Source of the DNA: Paracoccus yibinensis | GTDB taxonomy: Bacteria; Pseudomonadota; Alphaproteobacteria; Rhodobacterales; Rhodobacteraceae | DNA: 64,000 nucleotides | Direction: 5' to 3' | NCBI RefSeq assembly: GCF_030846195.1 | Contig: NZ_JAVCWH010000001.1 | Location: 1-64,000, forward strand | Shown here: positions 34,717 to 43,894 of the stretch, one piece after another | Position numbering within the stretch: the first letter of the stretch is position 1 | Layout: each line of letters opens with the position of its first letter | Translations under genes and position numbers: made by a program | The notes under the pieces: generated by a model | Told to the model about the DNA's origin: nothing | The model's database searches: none | The model's input: only the letters and a program-made list of their open reading frames with translations

Positions 34717-36708
34717 ATGATTGATGATCTGGAAGCCGCCGGGGGAAAGACCCGGCGGCTTTTCGCGTTCAATGCCGGCTTCTGGCGTGGTGCGCGTCTG
34801 CGGCGCATCCTGGCGCTTGCAGGGTGGGACCTGCGACTGGGCCTGCCGGGACGGGGCGACAGGGTGGCGATCTGGGGCGCCAGTCCGACAGCCTGGCGCG
34901 GCCGCGCCGTCGCAGGCCGCACCGGCGCAGGCTTGGTCACGGTCGAGGATGCGTTCCTTCGATCCGTCCTGCCGGGCCGCGCGCGGAGCCATGTCGCCCG
35001 GCGCGGACCGATCGGGTTGCTGATCGACCCGATGGGTCTGCATTTCGACCCTGCCCGACCTTCGTTGATCGAAAGCCTGATTGTCCAGGGTCGGACCGCA
35101 GGGCTGGAACCGCGCGCCTGCGAGGCGATCGCCCGACTGCGGTCGGCGGATCTGTCGAAATACAACGCCCATCGTCCCGAACTGTCCGCGCCAGATCCCG
35201 GCTATGTCCTGGTTATCGACCAGACGTCCGGCGATGCGTCCCTGATGGGCGTCGGGCGGGACCGGTTCCTGGCCATGCTGGACGCAGCGCGGCGCGAACA
35301 CCCCGGCCGCCCTGTCGTGGTGCGCAGCCATCCCGAAACGATCCACGGCCTGCGCCTCGGCCATCTGGTCCGCGCCGACCTGCGGCCGGGCGAGATGCTG
35401 TGCGACCAGGAAATCTCGCCCTGGCGGCTGCTGGAAAATGCCCATGCCGTCTATGCCGTCAGCTCGCAACTGGGGTACGAGGCGGTCCTGGCCGGCCACA
35501 AGCCACGCCTGTTCGGCCAGCCTTTCTATGCCGGCTGGGGCCTGACGCAGGACGAATATCCCCTGTCCCCCGGACGGCGCAGCCCGTCCACGGTCGAAAC
35601 CCTTTTCGCCGCCAGCCACCTTCTGGCCCCGGTCTGGTATGACCCCTGCCGCGACCGGCTGTGCGATTTCGAAACCGCCTTGGACCAGATCGAAGCCGAG
35701 GCGCGGGCCTTTCGCCAGGACCGGGACGGGCATCTGGCCTATGGGATGCGGTTGTGGAAACGACCCGCCATTGCGCGTGGGTTCGGGGACGGGGCGGGCG
35801 TGCGCTTTGCTGCCAAGCCATCGGGTGACGTCACGCTGGCATGGGCGGGCAAGGCCGCCCCGGTGCCGGGGGCGATCCGGGTCGAGGATGGATTCCTGCG
35901 ATCCCGCGGATTGGGCGCGGCATTGACGCCGCCCTTGTCGCTCGTGGCCGACGACCTGGGCATTTACTATGATCCGGCCCGCGAAAGCCGGCTGGAACGG
36001 TTGATCGCCTCGGGTCCTCCCGCAGGCGGAAACGCCCGCGCCGGGCGCCTGATCGCGGCGATCCGCGCGACGGGCCTGTCGAAATACAACCTTTCGGGCG
36101 GCTATCACCCCGCCCCGACCGAACGCAGGCGCATCCTTGTGCCGGGCCAGGTCGAAGACGACGCATCCATTCGCCTGGGTGCAGGGAAGGAACGCACGAA
36201 CCTGGATCTGCTGGCCCGTGTGCGCCAGGAAAACCCGGATGCGCATCTGATCTTCAAGCCCCATCCCGATGTCGAAGCCGGCCTGCGCCCAGGCGCCGTG
36301 GTGGCGATGCCCCTTGCCGACGAGGTGGCTGTCGCCGCCGATCCCATCGCCCTGCTGCCTCATGTGGACGAGGTCTGGACCATCACTTCGACCCTGGGGT
36401 TCGAGGCGCTGCTGCGTGGTGTTCCCGTGACAACCCTGGGCGCCCCCTTCTATCCAGGCTGGGGGCTGACGCACGACCTTGGCCCGATCCCTGCGCGCCG
36501 CGTCGCGCGGCCCGATCTGGCGGCCTTGGTCCATGCCTGCCTGATTGCCTATCCCCGCTATCGCGACCCCGTGACGGGCCTGCCCTGCCCGGTCGAGGTT
36601 GCCGTGGACCGTCTGCGCGCGGGCATCAGCCCACGCCCGCCTGCGCTGCGCCTTCTGGCCAAGCTGCAAGGGGCATTTGCCGGACAGGCCTGGATCTGGC
36701 GGCGCTGA
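34717..36708 (+). CDS. kpsC: KpsC-like capsule polysaccharide biosynthesis protein
   Basis: A 663-residue protein made of two homologous halves. Each half has VEDxFLRS, a D-x-x-G-x-[H/Y]-[F/Y]-DPAR motif (GLHFDPARP and GIYYDPARES), LSKYN, and a P-x-Y-x-G-W-G-L-T motif (QPFYAGWGLT and APFYPGWGLT). This is the duplicated layout of KpsC, whose two Kdo-transferase modules build the poly-beta-Kdo linker. It starts 8 bases after the OPX gene. The KpsM/T/E transporter genes are not in the window. Confidence 0.88.
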   Translation: MIDDLEAAGGKTRRLFAFNAGFWRGARLRRILALAGWDLRLGLPGRGDRVAIWGASPTAWRGRAVAGRTGAGLVTVEDAFLRSVLPGRARSHVARRGPIGLLIDPMGLHFDPARPSLIESLIVQGRTAGLEPRACEAIARLRSADLSKYNAHRPELSAPDPGYVLVIDQTSGDASLMGVGRDRFLAMLDAARREHPGRPVVVRSHPETIHGLRLGHLVRADLRPGEMLCDQEISPWRLLENAHAVYAVSSQLGYEAVLAGHKPRLFGQPFYAGWGLTQDEYPLSPGRRSPSTVETLFAASHLLAPVWYDPCRDRLCDFETALDQIEAEARAFRQDRDGHLAYGMRLWKRPAIARGFGDGAGVRFAAKPSGDVTLAWAGKAAPVPGAIRVEDGFLRSRGLGAALTPPLSLVADDLGIYYDPARESRLERLIASGPPAGGNARAGRLIAAIRATGLSKYNLSGGYHPAPTERRRILVPGQVEDDASIRLGAGKERTNLDLLARVRQENPDAHLIFKPHPDVEAGLRPGAVVAMPLADEVAVAADPIALLPHVDEVWTITSTLGFEALLRGVPVTTLGAPFYPGWGLTHDLGPIPARRVARPDLAALVHACLIAYPRYRDPVTGLPCPVEVAVDRLRAGISPRPPALRLLAKLQGAFAGQAWIWRR

Positions 36709-36910
36709 GCAAAAAAGGGAAATTGTCGTCCCTTCCCTGCATCTTTCCGAATATGACCGGCCTCGTCCGGCTGGCGCAGGACAGGGATTTTTCCCCTGCC
36801 TGCTGATGTGGAACGCCGTCCTCCGGCATCGCCCCTGAACGCCGGGGTCCGTTCCTTGGCAAGCCCGCAGCCTGTTGTTAACTCATGCCGGCAAACAGGA
36901 AAGTCGGCCC

Positions 36911-38008
36911 ATGACCCTTGCCATTTCGCATCTTGCCCGGCGCTTCGGCGCGACCCAGGTTCTGCGCGGCATCGACCTGCAGGTGCGGCAGGGGGAACTG
37001 ATCGCGTTGCTGGGTCCATCAGGGTCGGGCAAGACGACGCTGCTGCGCATCATTGCGGGACTGGACTGGCCCGATGCAGGGGCGCTGTCCTTCGACGGCA
37101 GCGACTGGCTGGCGAAATCCGCCGCCGAACGCCGCATCGGCTTTGTCTTCCAGCATTATGCGCTGTTTCCGCACATGACGGTGCGCGACAATATCGCCTT
37201 TGGCCTGTCGGTCCTGCCCCGCGCCGATCGCCCTGGCAAGGCGCAGATCGCCGCCACCGTGGACCGGCTGCTGGCCTTTCTGCAGATCGGCGGATTGGCC
37301 GACCGCTATCCGGCGGAACTGTCAGGCGGACAGCGCCAACGCGTCGCCTTGGGCCGGGCCATGGCGATCGAGCCACGCGTCCTGTTGCTGGACGAACCTT
37401 TCGGCGCGCTTGACGCCCAGGTCCGCCGCGACCTGCGCCGCTGGCTGCGCGGCGTCCACGACAGCACGGGCACGACCACCGTCTTCGTCACCCACGACCA
37501 GGAGGAAGCGTTCGAGCTGGCCGACCGCGTGGTCGTGATGAACGGCGGCGTCATCGAGCAGATCGGCAAGCCGGATGAAATCTATGACCACCCCGCCACG
37601 CCCTTCGTGGCCCGCTTCCTGGGCCTGACCGTTGAACTGCCCGTGACGATGCGCGCGGGCCGCGCACATGCGGCGGGCCTGGATCTGACCGTCCTGCCCC
37701 GTCGCGCCATTCCCGACGGCCCCGCCACGCTGTTCCTTCGGCCTGCCGACATCCTGCCCGTCCCCGATCCCGAAGCGCCCTTCCGCGTGACCGAGATGGC
37801 GACGACCGGCGCCCTTCTGCGGATCGTGGCCGAGGACGACACAGGCTGCCGGATCGAATCCGAGGTGCCGCGCCGTGACGGCCGCGACCTGCGCCAGGGT
37901 CAGCCCGTCGGGTTGCGTGCCGTTGCGGGCCAGATCTTTCCCGGCAGCGGACAACAGCCCGCCCAGCCCATCCACACCCCGAAGACCCTCAAGGAGGCCC
38001 GCCCGTGA
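36911..38008 (+). CDS. cysA: Sulfate/thiosulfate ABC transporter ATP-binding protein
   Basis: A 365-residue ATPase. Walker A GPSGSGKTT (about 38-46), signature LSGGQRQR, Walker B VLLLDEPFGALD and the H-loop THDQEEAFEL are complete. A C-terminal regulatory domain follows (about 245-360). Together with sbp, cysT and cysW it energises sulfate uptake. The start is ATG 36911; an upstream in-frame ATG at 36875 lacks support. Its TGA overlaps the sbp GTG. Confidence 0.92.
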   Translation: MTLAISHLARRFGATQVLRGIDLQVRQGELIALLGPSGSGKTTLLRIIAGLDWPDAGALSFDGSDWLAKSAAERRIGFVFQHYALFPHMTVRDNIAFGLSVLPRADRPGKAQIAATVDRLLAFLQIGGLADRYPAELSGGQRQRVALGRAMAIEPRVLLLDEPFGALDAQVRRDLRRWLRGVHDSTGTTTVFVTHDQEEAFELADRVVVMNGGVIEQIGKPDEIYDHPATPFVARFLGLTVELPVTMRAGRAHAAGLDLTVLPRRAIPDGPATLFLRPADILPVPDPEAPFRVTEMATTGALLRIVAEDDTGCRIESEVPRRDGRDLRQGQPVGLRAVAGQIFPGSGQQPAQPIHTPKTLKEARP

Positions 38009-39000
38009 AGACCCGCCTGACCACCGCCCTTGCCCTTGTGCTGGGTCTCGCCAGCCCTGTTGCCGCGCAGGACGCGATCCTGAACGTGTCCTATGACATC
38101 GCACGCGAGTTGTTTGCCGAATTGAACCCGGTCTTCGCCGAGAAGTGGCAGGCCGAAACCGGTCGCAGCGTATCCATCGACCAGTCGCATGGCGGATCGT
38201 CGAAACAGGCCCGTGCCATCCTGGAAGGCCTGCCCGCCGATGTCGTGACCTTCAACCAGGTGACCGACATCGACGTTCTGGCCGAAGGCGGCATGGTCGA
38301 TGAAAACTGGCGCGAGGCATTTCCGAACCAGGCTTCGCCCTACTACTCGTTGCCCGCCTTCCTGGTGCGCGAAGGCAACCCGAAGAACATCGACGACTGG
38401 GACGACCTGGCGGCCGAAGGCGTCCAGGTGATCTTCCCCAACCCCAAGACCAGCGGCAACGCGCGCTATACCTATCTGGCGGCCTATGCCTATGGGCTTG
38501 AGAAGAACAACGGCGACCACGCCGCAGCGCAGGAGTTCGTTCGGAAGATCTTTGCCAATGTGCCGGTTTTCGACCAGGGCGGACGCGCCGCGACCACGAC
38601 CTTTGCCGAACGCGGCCTGGGCGACGTCCTGATCACCTTCGAGGCCGAAACCGGCGGCATCGCCCGCCAATATGCCGATGCGAAACTGGAACGCGTCACG
38701 CCCTCTCTGTCGGTGCTGGCAGAATTCCCGGTCGCGGTCGTGACCGAGAACGCCGAGGACAAGGGAACGGCCGACGTGTCGAAGGCGTATCTGGACTTCC
38801 TCTATTCCCCCGAGGCCCAGCGGATCCTGGCAAAGAACTTCAATCGCGTTCATGACGAGGCGATCACCGCCGAATTCGCCGCGAACTTTCCCGACGTGAA
38901 GCTGGTCACGGTCGAGGAGGTCTTCGGCGGCTGGGACAAGGTCCAGGAAGAACACTTCGCCGAAGGCGGGATCCTCGATTCAGTCTTTGTGAACCAATGA
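38005..39000 (+). CDS. sbp: Sulfate ABC transporter substrate-binding protein
   Basis: A 331-residue periplasmic protein starting at GTG 38005, within the cysA stop (GTGA) and 9 bases after AAGGAGG. The signal peptide is 1-22 (VAAQ-D). Family motifs include NVSYDIARELF, SIDQSHGGSSKQAR, and NPKTSGNARYTYLAA, which bind the sulfate oxygens. Sbp and CysP (thiosulfate) cannot be separated by eye. Its stop overlaps the cysT start. Confidence 0.92.
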   Translation: MKTRLTTALALVLGLASPVAAQDAILNVSYDIARELFAELNPVFAEKWQAETGRSVSIDQSHGGSSKQARAILEGLPADVVTFNQVTDIDVLAEGGMVDENWREAFPNQASPYYSLPAFLVREGNPKNIDDWDDLAAEGVQVIFPNPKTSGNARYTYLAAYAYGLEKNNGDHAAAQEFVRKIFANVPVFDQGGRAATTTFAERGLGDVLITFEAETGGIARQYADAKLERVTPSLSVLAEFPVAVVTENAEDKGTADVSKAYLDFLYSPEAQRILAKNFNRVHDEAITAEFAANFPDVKLVTVEEVFGGWDKVQEEHFAEGGILDSVFVNQ

Positions 39001-39854
39001 GCGTTGCGGCGGTCATAGAGGCCCCGACGAGACGGCAGAAGCGGGTGCTTCCGGGCTTTGGCCTGACCATGGGCCTGACGCTGACCTATGTCGGCATCAT
39101 CGTCCTGCTGCCCGTGATTGCCCTGGTGCTGAAGGGGGCCGAGATCGGTCCCCTTCGCTTCTGGGAGATCGTGACCGCCCCCCGCACACTGGCCGCGCTG
39201 CGGCTAACCATCACCGCCGCCGCGCTGGCGACGGCTTTCAATGCGCTCTACGGCCTGCTGATGGCCTGGGTGCTGGTGCGGTATCGCTTTCCGGGCCGGC
39301 GGCTGCTGGACGCGATGATGGATATTCCCTTTGCCCTTCCGACAGCTGTGGCCGGCCTCGCGCTGACCGCCCTGTTTTCCGAGAACGGCTGGTATGGCGC
39401 CATCCTGGCACCTGCCGGGATTTCGGTCGTCTACACGATCTGGGGCGTGGCGATCGCGATGGCCTTCACCTCGATCCCATTCGTTGTGCGCACCGTCCAG
39501 CCGATCCTAGAGGATCTGGACGCCAGCCAGGAGGAGGCGGCCCGAACGCTGGGGGCGACGCCCTTCCAGATCTTTTCGCGCGTAATCTTTCCGGCCATCC
39601 TGCCCGCCTATCTGATCGGCACGACGATTGCCTTTGCCCGGTCGCTGGGTGAATTCGGCGCCGTGATCTTCATCGCGGGCAACCTGCCCATGAAGACCGA
39701 GGTCGCCTCGCTTCTGGCCGTGATCCGGCTCGAGGAATATGACTACAACGGAGCGGCGGCCATTGCCCTGACCCTGGTCGCCATCGCACTGGTGCTGCTG
39801 GCCTTGTCGAACTGGCTTCAGGCCCAACTGACGCGGCGGAGGGTTCCGGCATGA
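38997..39854 (+). CDS. cysT: Sulfate ABC transporter permease CysT
   Basis: A 285-residue inner membrane permease with six predicted helices and the EAA loop (EEAARTLGATPFQIFSRVIFP) that docks on CysA. It is coupled by ATGA junctions to sbp upstream and cysW downstream. The N-terminus (up to about 20) is cytoplasmic and basic. Confidence 0.92.
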   Translation: MSVAAVIEAPTRRQKRVLPGFGLTMGLTLTYVGIIVLLPVIALVLKGAEIGPLRFWEIVTAPRTLAALRLTITAAALATAFNALYGLLMAWVLVRYRFPGRRLLDAMMDIPFALPTAVAGLALTALFSENGWYGAILAPAGISVVYTIWGVAIAMAFTSIPFVVRTVQPILEDLDASQEEAARTLGATPFQIFSRVIFPAILPAYLIGTTIAFARSLGEFGAVIFIAGNLPMKTEVASLLAVIRLEEYDYNGAAAIALTLVAIALVLLALSNWLQAQLTRRRVPA

Positions 39855-40684
39855 CGCCCGCAGCCGCCCCCGCAGCCCTGGCCCCGCGCCAGGATCTGCG
39901 CACCGCCAACCTGCTGATCGGCCTGGCCGTCGCACTGACACTGTTCATTGTGGTGGTGCCGCTGGCCTATATCTTCTGGCGCGCGCTGTCCGAAGGGTTT
40001 GCGGTCTTTGCCCAGAATATCATGGCCCCCGACACGCTGCACGCGATCTGGCTGACTACGGTCGTGGCCGTGATCACGCTGCCCATCAACCTTGTCATCG
40101 GCATCAGCGCTGCCTGGCTGATCGCGCGCTTCACCTTTCCGGGCCGCAAGCTGCTGCTGACGATCATCGAACTGCCGTTTTCGATTTCGCCCATCATCGC
40201 CGGGGTGTGCTATCTGCTTCTTTACGGTCGCCAAGGCCTGCTTGGTCCAGCCCTTGCGGCAGGCGACATCAAGATCCTGTTCGCGCTGCCGGGTATCGTT
40301 CTGGTGACGCTGTTCGTCACCAGCCCCTTCGTCGCGCGCGAAGTCCTGCCGCTGATGCAGGCGCAGGGTTCGGAACAGGAACAGGCGGCGCTGACCCTGG
40401 GCGCATCCGGCTGGCAGGTCTTCCGGCGCGTGACGCTGCCCAATATCCGCTGGGCGCTGCTGTACGGGGCTGTGCTGGCCACGGCGCGGGCGGTCGGGGA
40501 ATTCGGCGCGGTGTCGGTGGTGTCGGGGGCGATCCGGGGGCAGACGAACACCCTGCCCTTGCAGATCGAATTGCTGTTCAACGACCTGAACATCGTCGGC
40601 GCCTTTGCAGCGGCATCCACCCTGACGCTGATCGCGCTTGTGGTTCTGGTCCTGAAGACCGTCATCGAGGGCCGGACCCGCTGA
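39851..40684 (+). CDS. cysW: Sulfate ABC transporter permease CysW
   Basis: A 277-residue second permease subunit with six helices and the EAA loop EQAALTLGASGWQVFRRVTLP. CysT and CysW form the heterodimeric channel for sulfate. It is the last gene of the operon. Its stop is one base from the converging dctD stop, with no terminator hairpin between the two genes. Confidence 0.92.
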   Translation: MTPAAAPAALAPRQDLRTANLLIGLAVALTLFIVVVPLAYIFWRALSEGFAVFAQNIMAPDTLHAIWLTTVVAVITLPINLVIGISAAWLIARFTFPGRKLLLTIIELPFSISPIIAGVCYLLLYGRQGLLGPALAAGDIKILFALPGIVLVTLFVTSPFVAREVLPLMQAQGSEQEQAALTLGASGWQVFRRVTLPNIRWALLYGAVLATARAVGEFGAVSVVSGAIRGQTNTLPLQIELLFNDLNIVGAFAAASTLTLIALVVLVLKTVIEGRTR

Positions 40685-42004
40685 TCAGCGGCGGAAATCG
40701 GTGGGCCTGATCCCGTGGCGGGCCAGCTTGTCATAGAAGGTCTTGCGCGGCAATTGCAGCCGCCCCATCGCCGCCGTGGCATTGCCGCCTGAAAGACGCA
40801 GGGCATCGCGGATCAACTCTCTCTCATAGGCGGCGACCAGCTCCGAAAGACCCGGCGGATCGCCCCCGTCCTCCGCGTCGAAGGGGGTCACGCCGATGGC
40901 TTGGCTTTCGGCAAAACCGCGCAGTTCCGGCAGATTGCCGGGCCAGCCATGCCCCGACAGCCGCGCCTTGACCGCCCCGGTCATTTCGGGTGCAGGCCGA
41001 TCCAGCCGCGCGCAGGCCGCCAGAAGGAAATGCCGGTAAAGCGCCGGGATATCCTCGCGGCGCTCCGCCAAGGGCGGGACCGGCAGGACGGTGCCCGAGA
41101 GGCGATAGAACAGGCGCGCATCGAACGGCCCTTCCGCCAGGCGCGCCGGGTCGGCCGTGGTCGAGGCCAGAAGCTGCACATCCATTGCACGAGGGGCCGC
41201 GGCGCCTGCGGGCCAAAACTCGCCCGCTTCAAGGATCGCGGCCAGCCGCGCCTGCATTGGGGGCGTCAAGGCATCCACGCGGTCCAGAAACAGCACGCCG
41301 CGCTGCGCCCGTTCCAGTTGCCCGGCCTGCCGGGTGCCGCGCGGTCCCGGGGCATCGCTGCCCAAAAGGTCGGCATCAAACCTGGCCTCGTCCACCGCAT
41401 CACAGGCCAGATGGACAAAGGCGCGGGCGCGGCGCGGGCCCTGGCGGTGGATCGCGCGGGCGACCGTCAGCTTGCCCACACCCTGCGGGCCGGTCAGAAG
41501 CACGCTGCCCTCGGCGACGGCCACGCGGTCCAGGGCGGCGCGCAGATGGACCATCACCTCGCTGCCGCCCGCAAGTTCGGGAAAGCCGTCCGAGGCGTCA
41601 TGGCTTGCCTGTCGCAACTGGCGGTTTTCAAGGATCAGGGCGCGGGCCGACACCGCCCGGTTCACCGCAGCCAGCAACACATCGCGCGACACGGGCTTGG
41701 TCAGGAAATCATAGGCTCCGGCCTTCAGCGCCGCCACCGCCATGGGCACGTCGCCATGCCCGGTCAGAAGGATCACCGGCAGGTCGGCGTCGATCGCGTG
41801 CAGGCGCTGAAACAGTTGCAGCCCGTCCATGCCGGGCATCCGCACATCGGACAGCACCACGCCCGGATAATCACGCGTCACCCCCTTCAGCGCATCCTCG
41901 GCAAGGCCGAAATCCTCGACCTGCAAACCCGCCATCTGCAAGGTCTGAACCTGTGCCGCGCGCAGGTCTTCGTCGTCATCCACCAGGCGCACCAGTCCGG
42001 TCAT
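40685..42004 (-). CDS. dctD: DctD-like response regulator with degenerate AAA+ domain
   Basis: A 439-residue regulator of C4-dicarboxylate transport. The receiver domain is intact (Asp10/Asp11, phospho-acceptor Asp53, Thr81, Lys103). The central domain is altered: Walker A reads GPQGVGK, the loop that normally holds GAFTGA (about 214-225) reads GSDAPGPRGTRQ, and Walker B reads LFLDRVDAL, with Arg in place of the catalytic Glu. A Fis-type HTH closes the protein (about 400-435). It cannot be a normal sigma-54 activator. It is coupled to dctB by an ATGA overlap. Confidence 0.88.
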   Translation of the reverse strand: MTGLVRLVDDDEDLRAAQVQTLQMAGLQVEDFGLAEDALKGVTRDYPGVVLSDVRMPGMDGLQLFQRLHAIDADLPVILLTGHGDVPMAVAALKAGAYDFLTKPVSRDVLLAAVNRAVSARALILENRQLRQASHDASDGFPELAGGSEVMVHLRAALDRVAVAEGSVLLTGPQGVGKLTVARAIHRQGPRRARAFVHLACDAVDEARFDADLLGSDAPGPRGTRQAGQLERAQRGVLFLDRVDALTPPMQARLAAILEAGEFWPAGAAAPRAMDVQLLASTTADPARLAEGPFDARLFYRLSGTVLPVPPLAERREDIPALYRHFLLAACARLDRPAPEMTGAVKARLSGHGWPGNLPELRGFAESQAIGVTPFDAEDGGDPPGLSELVAAYERELIRDALRLSGGNATAAMGRLQLPRKTFYDKLARHGIRPTDFRR

Positions 42005-43680
42005 GCCGCTTTCCTCAGGGTCAGGCGGAAGGTCGCGCCCTGGCCCGGCACCGGCGCGTCGGCGATCAGATCACCGCCCAGGTCGCGCGCGATGTCGCGG
42101 GAAATCACCAGCCCCAGCCCCAGCCCCTGGGCCTTGCTGGTGGCAAAGGGGGCGAAAAGCTGCGCGCTCATCTGTGGCGAAAGGCCGGGGCCGTTGTCCG
42201 AAACCGTCAGCGTGACATGATCCCTTTCCTCCTCGACCCCGATGCTGATCCAGGGGTCGGAACAGCCTTCCTGCGCCTCGAAGGCGTTCGCCAGCAGGTT
42301 GACAAGGATCTGTTCCACCCGCACCCGCTCGCCCAGGACAGCCAGCCTTTCGGGAATGGCGGGAAGCCGCACCGGCGTGTCGCCCGCCTTGCGGCGGCTT
42401 GTGGTCAGCATCAGCGAGGCGTCGATCGCCGAGCGCAGGGGAACGGCGCCTACTTCTCCGGTGGCCTTGCGGGCAAAGCCGCGAAGCTGGTCGGTAATCT
42501 GGCCGATCCGGTCCGTCATGCGCGCAATGCGGGCAAGGTTGTCGCCCGCCGGGCCGTCCGGCAGCATCGCCTGCCCGTTTTCGGCCAGCAGGCGGATCGT
42601 GGCCAGGGGCTGGTTGATCTCGTGCGCGACGCCTGCGGTGATCTGCCCCATCGTCGCCAGCTTGTTGGCCTGCACCAGATCTGCCTGCATCTGCGACAAG
42701 CGTTGCTGGGCCAACTGGCGTTCGCGCATCTCCTCGGACAGGTCGCGGGTGCGTTCGGCCACGGCACGTTCCAGTTCCGCGCGATGGTTGCGGTCGGCGC
42801 GGGCCTTGCGGACAGCGCGAAGGCGGGCGCGGCGGGCCTGGTTCGCAAACCCCATCAGCAGCAGGGTTGCCAGCCCTGCGGCGCCCGCGGCATAGGCAGC
42901 CGTCTGGCGGGCCTCTCGGGTCGGCACATGCATTGCCAGCGTCCATCCCGTTCCCCGCACCGGAAGGGTGATCGCCAGGCTGTCGGGCACGGCGGGAGGC
43001 GTGGCGGCGAACCGAAGACGCGCATCGGTGGTGATGATGACGCGGCCGTCGGCCTCGGTCACATGGGTGGCGTTTGGGCTGCGCGCCCAGGCCGCCTCCA
43101 ACCTGTCGAATTCCATCTTGACAACCACGACCCCAAGAAGCGTCGCGCCGTCCCGCACGTCATGGGACAGATACAAGCCCGGCTGGCCGCTGACGGTGCC
43201 AAGGGCAAATTCCATGGCCGTGCCCTGGATCAGCGCCTGCTGGAAGTAGCTGCGGAAGCTGTAGTCATGGCCCAGGAAGCTGTCCGGCCTGTTCCAGTTC
43301 GACGCGGCGATGGTGCGCCCGGTGTCTTCCATCAGATACAGGACCGAACTCTGCGTCTCCTCCCGCAAACGCTCCAGTTTGGCGGACACCGCGTCGCTTT
43401 CGTCGAACTCGCGGCGAAGCGCGGCCTTGACCATCGCGTCGTCCGCCAGGATCGCCACCACGGCCCGCTGCCTGTCCAGAATGCTTTCCAGCGTGAGCGC
43501 ACGGGACTGCGCAGCGGCAAGCCCTTCGGCGCGCAGATCCTCCAAGGCCCCGGCCCGGATCGCCCAGAAGGTCGCGGCGGGAACCAGCACCAGAAAGGCC
43601 ACAGCCAGCAGGACCGCCAACCATCCCGCGGCACGCGGCAAGGCCGGCGAATCGCTGGCAATGGACGATCTATGCTGCAT
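42001..43680 (-). CDS. dctB: C4-dicarboxylate sensor histidine kinase DctB
   Basis: A 559-residue kinase starting at ATG 43680. It has two membrane helices (about 18-43 and 285-305) around a periplasmic double-PAS sensor, with ligand-site-like SNWNRPDSFLGHDYSFR and FALGTVSGQPGLYLS. A long coiled coil, H-box GVAHEINQPL (His phosphorylated), N-box NLLANAFEA and G-boxes DNGPGL and GLGLGL follow. It reads succinate, fumarate or malate and phosphorylates DctD. Confidence 0.92.
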   Translation of the reverse strand: MQHRSSIASDSPALPRAAGWLAVLLAVAFLVLVPAATFWAIRAGALEDLRAEGLAAAQSRALTLESILDRQRAVVAILADDAMVKAALRREFDESDAVSAKLERLREETQSSVLYLMEDTGRTIAASNWNRPDSFLGHDYSFRSYFQQALIQGTAMEFALGTVSGQPGLYLSHDVRDGATLLGVVVVKMEFDRLEAAWARSPNATHVTEADGRVIITTDARLRFAATPPAVPDSLAITLPVRGTGWTLAMHVPTREARQTAAYAAGAAGLATLLLMGFANQARRARLRAVRKARADRNHRAELERAVAERTRDLSEEMRERQLAQQRLSQMQADLVQANKLATMGQITAGVAHEINQPLATIRLLAENGQAMLPDGPAGDNLARIARMTDRIGQITDQLRGFARKATGEVGAVPLRSAIDASLMLTTSRRKAGDTPVRLPAIPERLAVLGERVRVEQILVNLLANAFEAQEGCSDPWISIGVEEERDHVTLTVSDNGPGLSPQMSAQLFAPFATSKAQGLGLGLVISRDIARDLGGDLIADAPVPGQGATFRLTLRKAA

Positions 43681-43739
43681 ATTCCGCACGCCTTCCTGCC
43701 CGGCATGGTGTTTCGGTTCCCACACTAGCAGCTTGGGTT

Positions 43740-43757
43740 TGTGCGGAAAACCACACA
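43740..43757. promoter_or_regulatory. Probable DctD operator upstream of dctA
   Basis: TGTGCGGAAAACCACACA is an imperfect 18-base dyad (7 of 9 pairs). It resembles, from memory, the GTGCGGAAATCCGCAC-type DctD sites of rhizobia. It lies about 85 bases upstream of the proposed dctA -35 box. Confidence 0.45.
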
Positions 43758-43823
43758 TATTTTCCGGGTTCTTTCACAAAAACAGTCATGTTTTCAGCGC
43801 ATTGCAGCCATGCGGCAAGTTTC

Positions 43824-43851
43824 TTGGGCCGACCTGCCCACGTTTTAGAAT
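43824..43851 (+). promoter_or_regulatory. Proposed sigma-70-type promoter of dctA
   Basis: TTGGGC (43824-43829), 16 bases, TAGAAT (43846-43851). Searching the spacer by eye found no TGGCAC-N5-TTGC sigma-54 element. The dctA start is 44 bases downstream. Confidence 0.45.
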
Positions 43852-43894
43852 GGGCATCATCCAATAGACATCCAAGGCAGGAGGAGGCCTTTCC

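Noticed and set aside
40990-43728. Plus-strand open frame of 912 codons opposite dctD and dctB
   Set aside because: Arg- and Gly-rich translation typical of antisense high-GC frames. dctB and dctD are certain on the other strand.
43681-43894. Sigma-54 promoter for dctA
   Set aside because: No TGGCAC-N5-TTGC element was found by eye, and the DctD here lacks GAFTGA.
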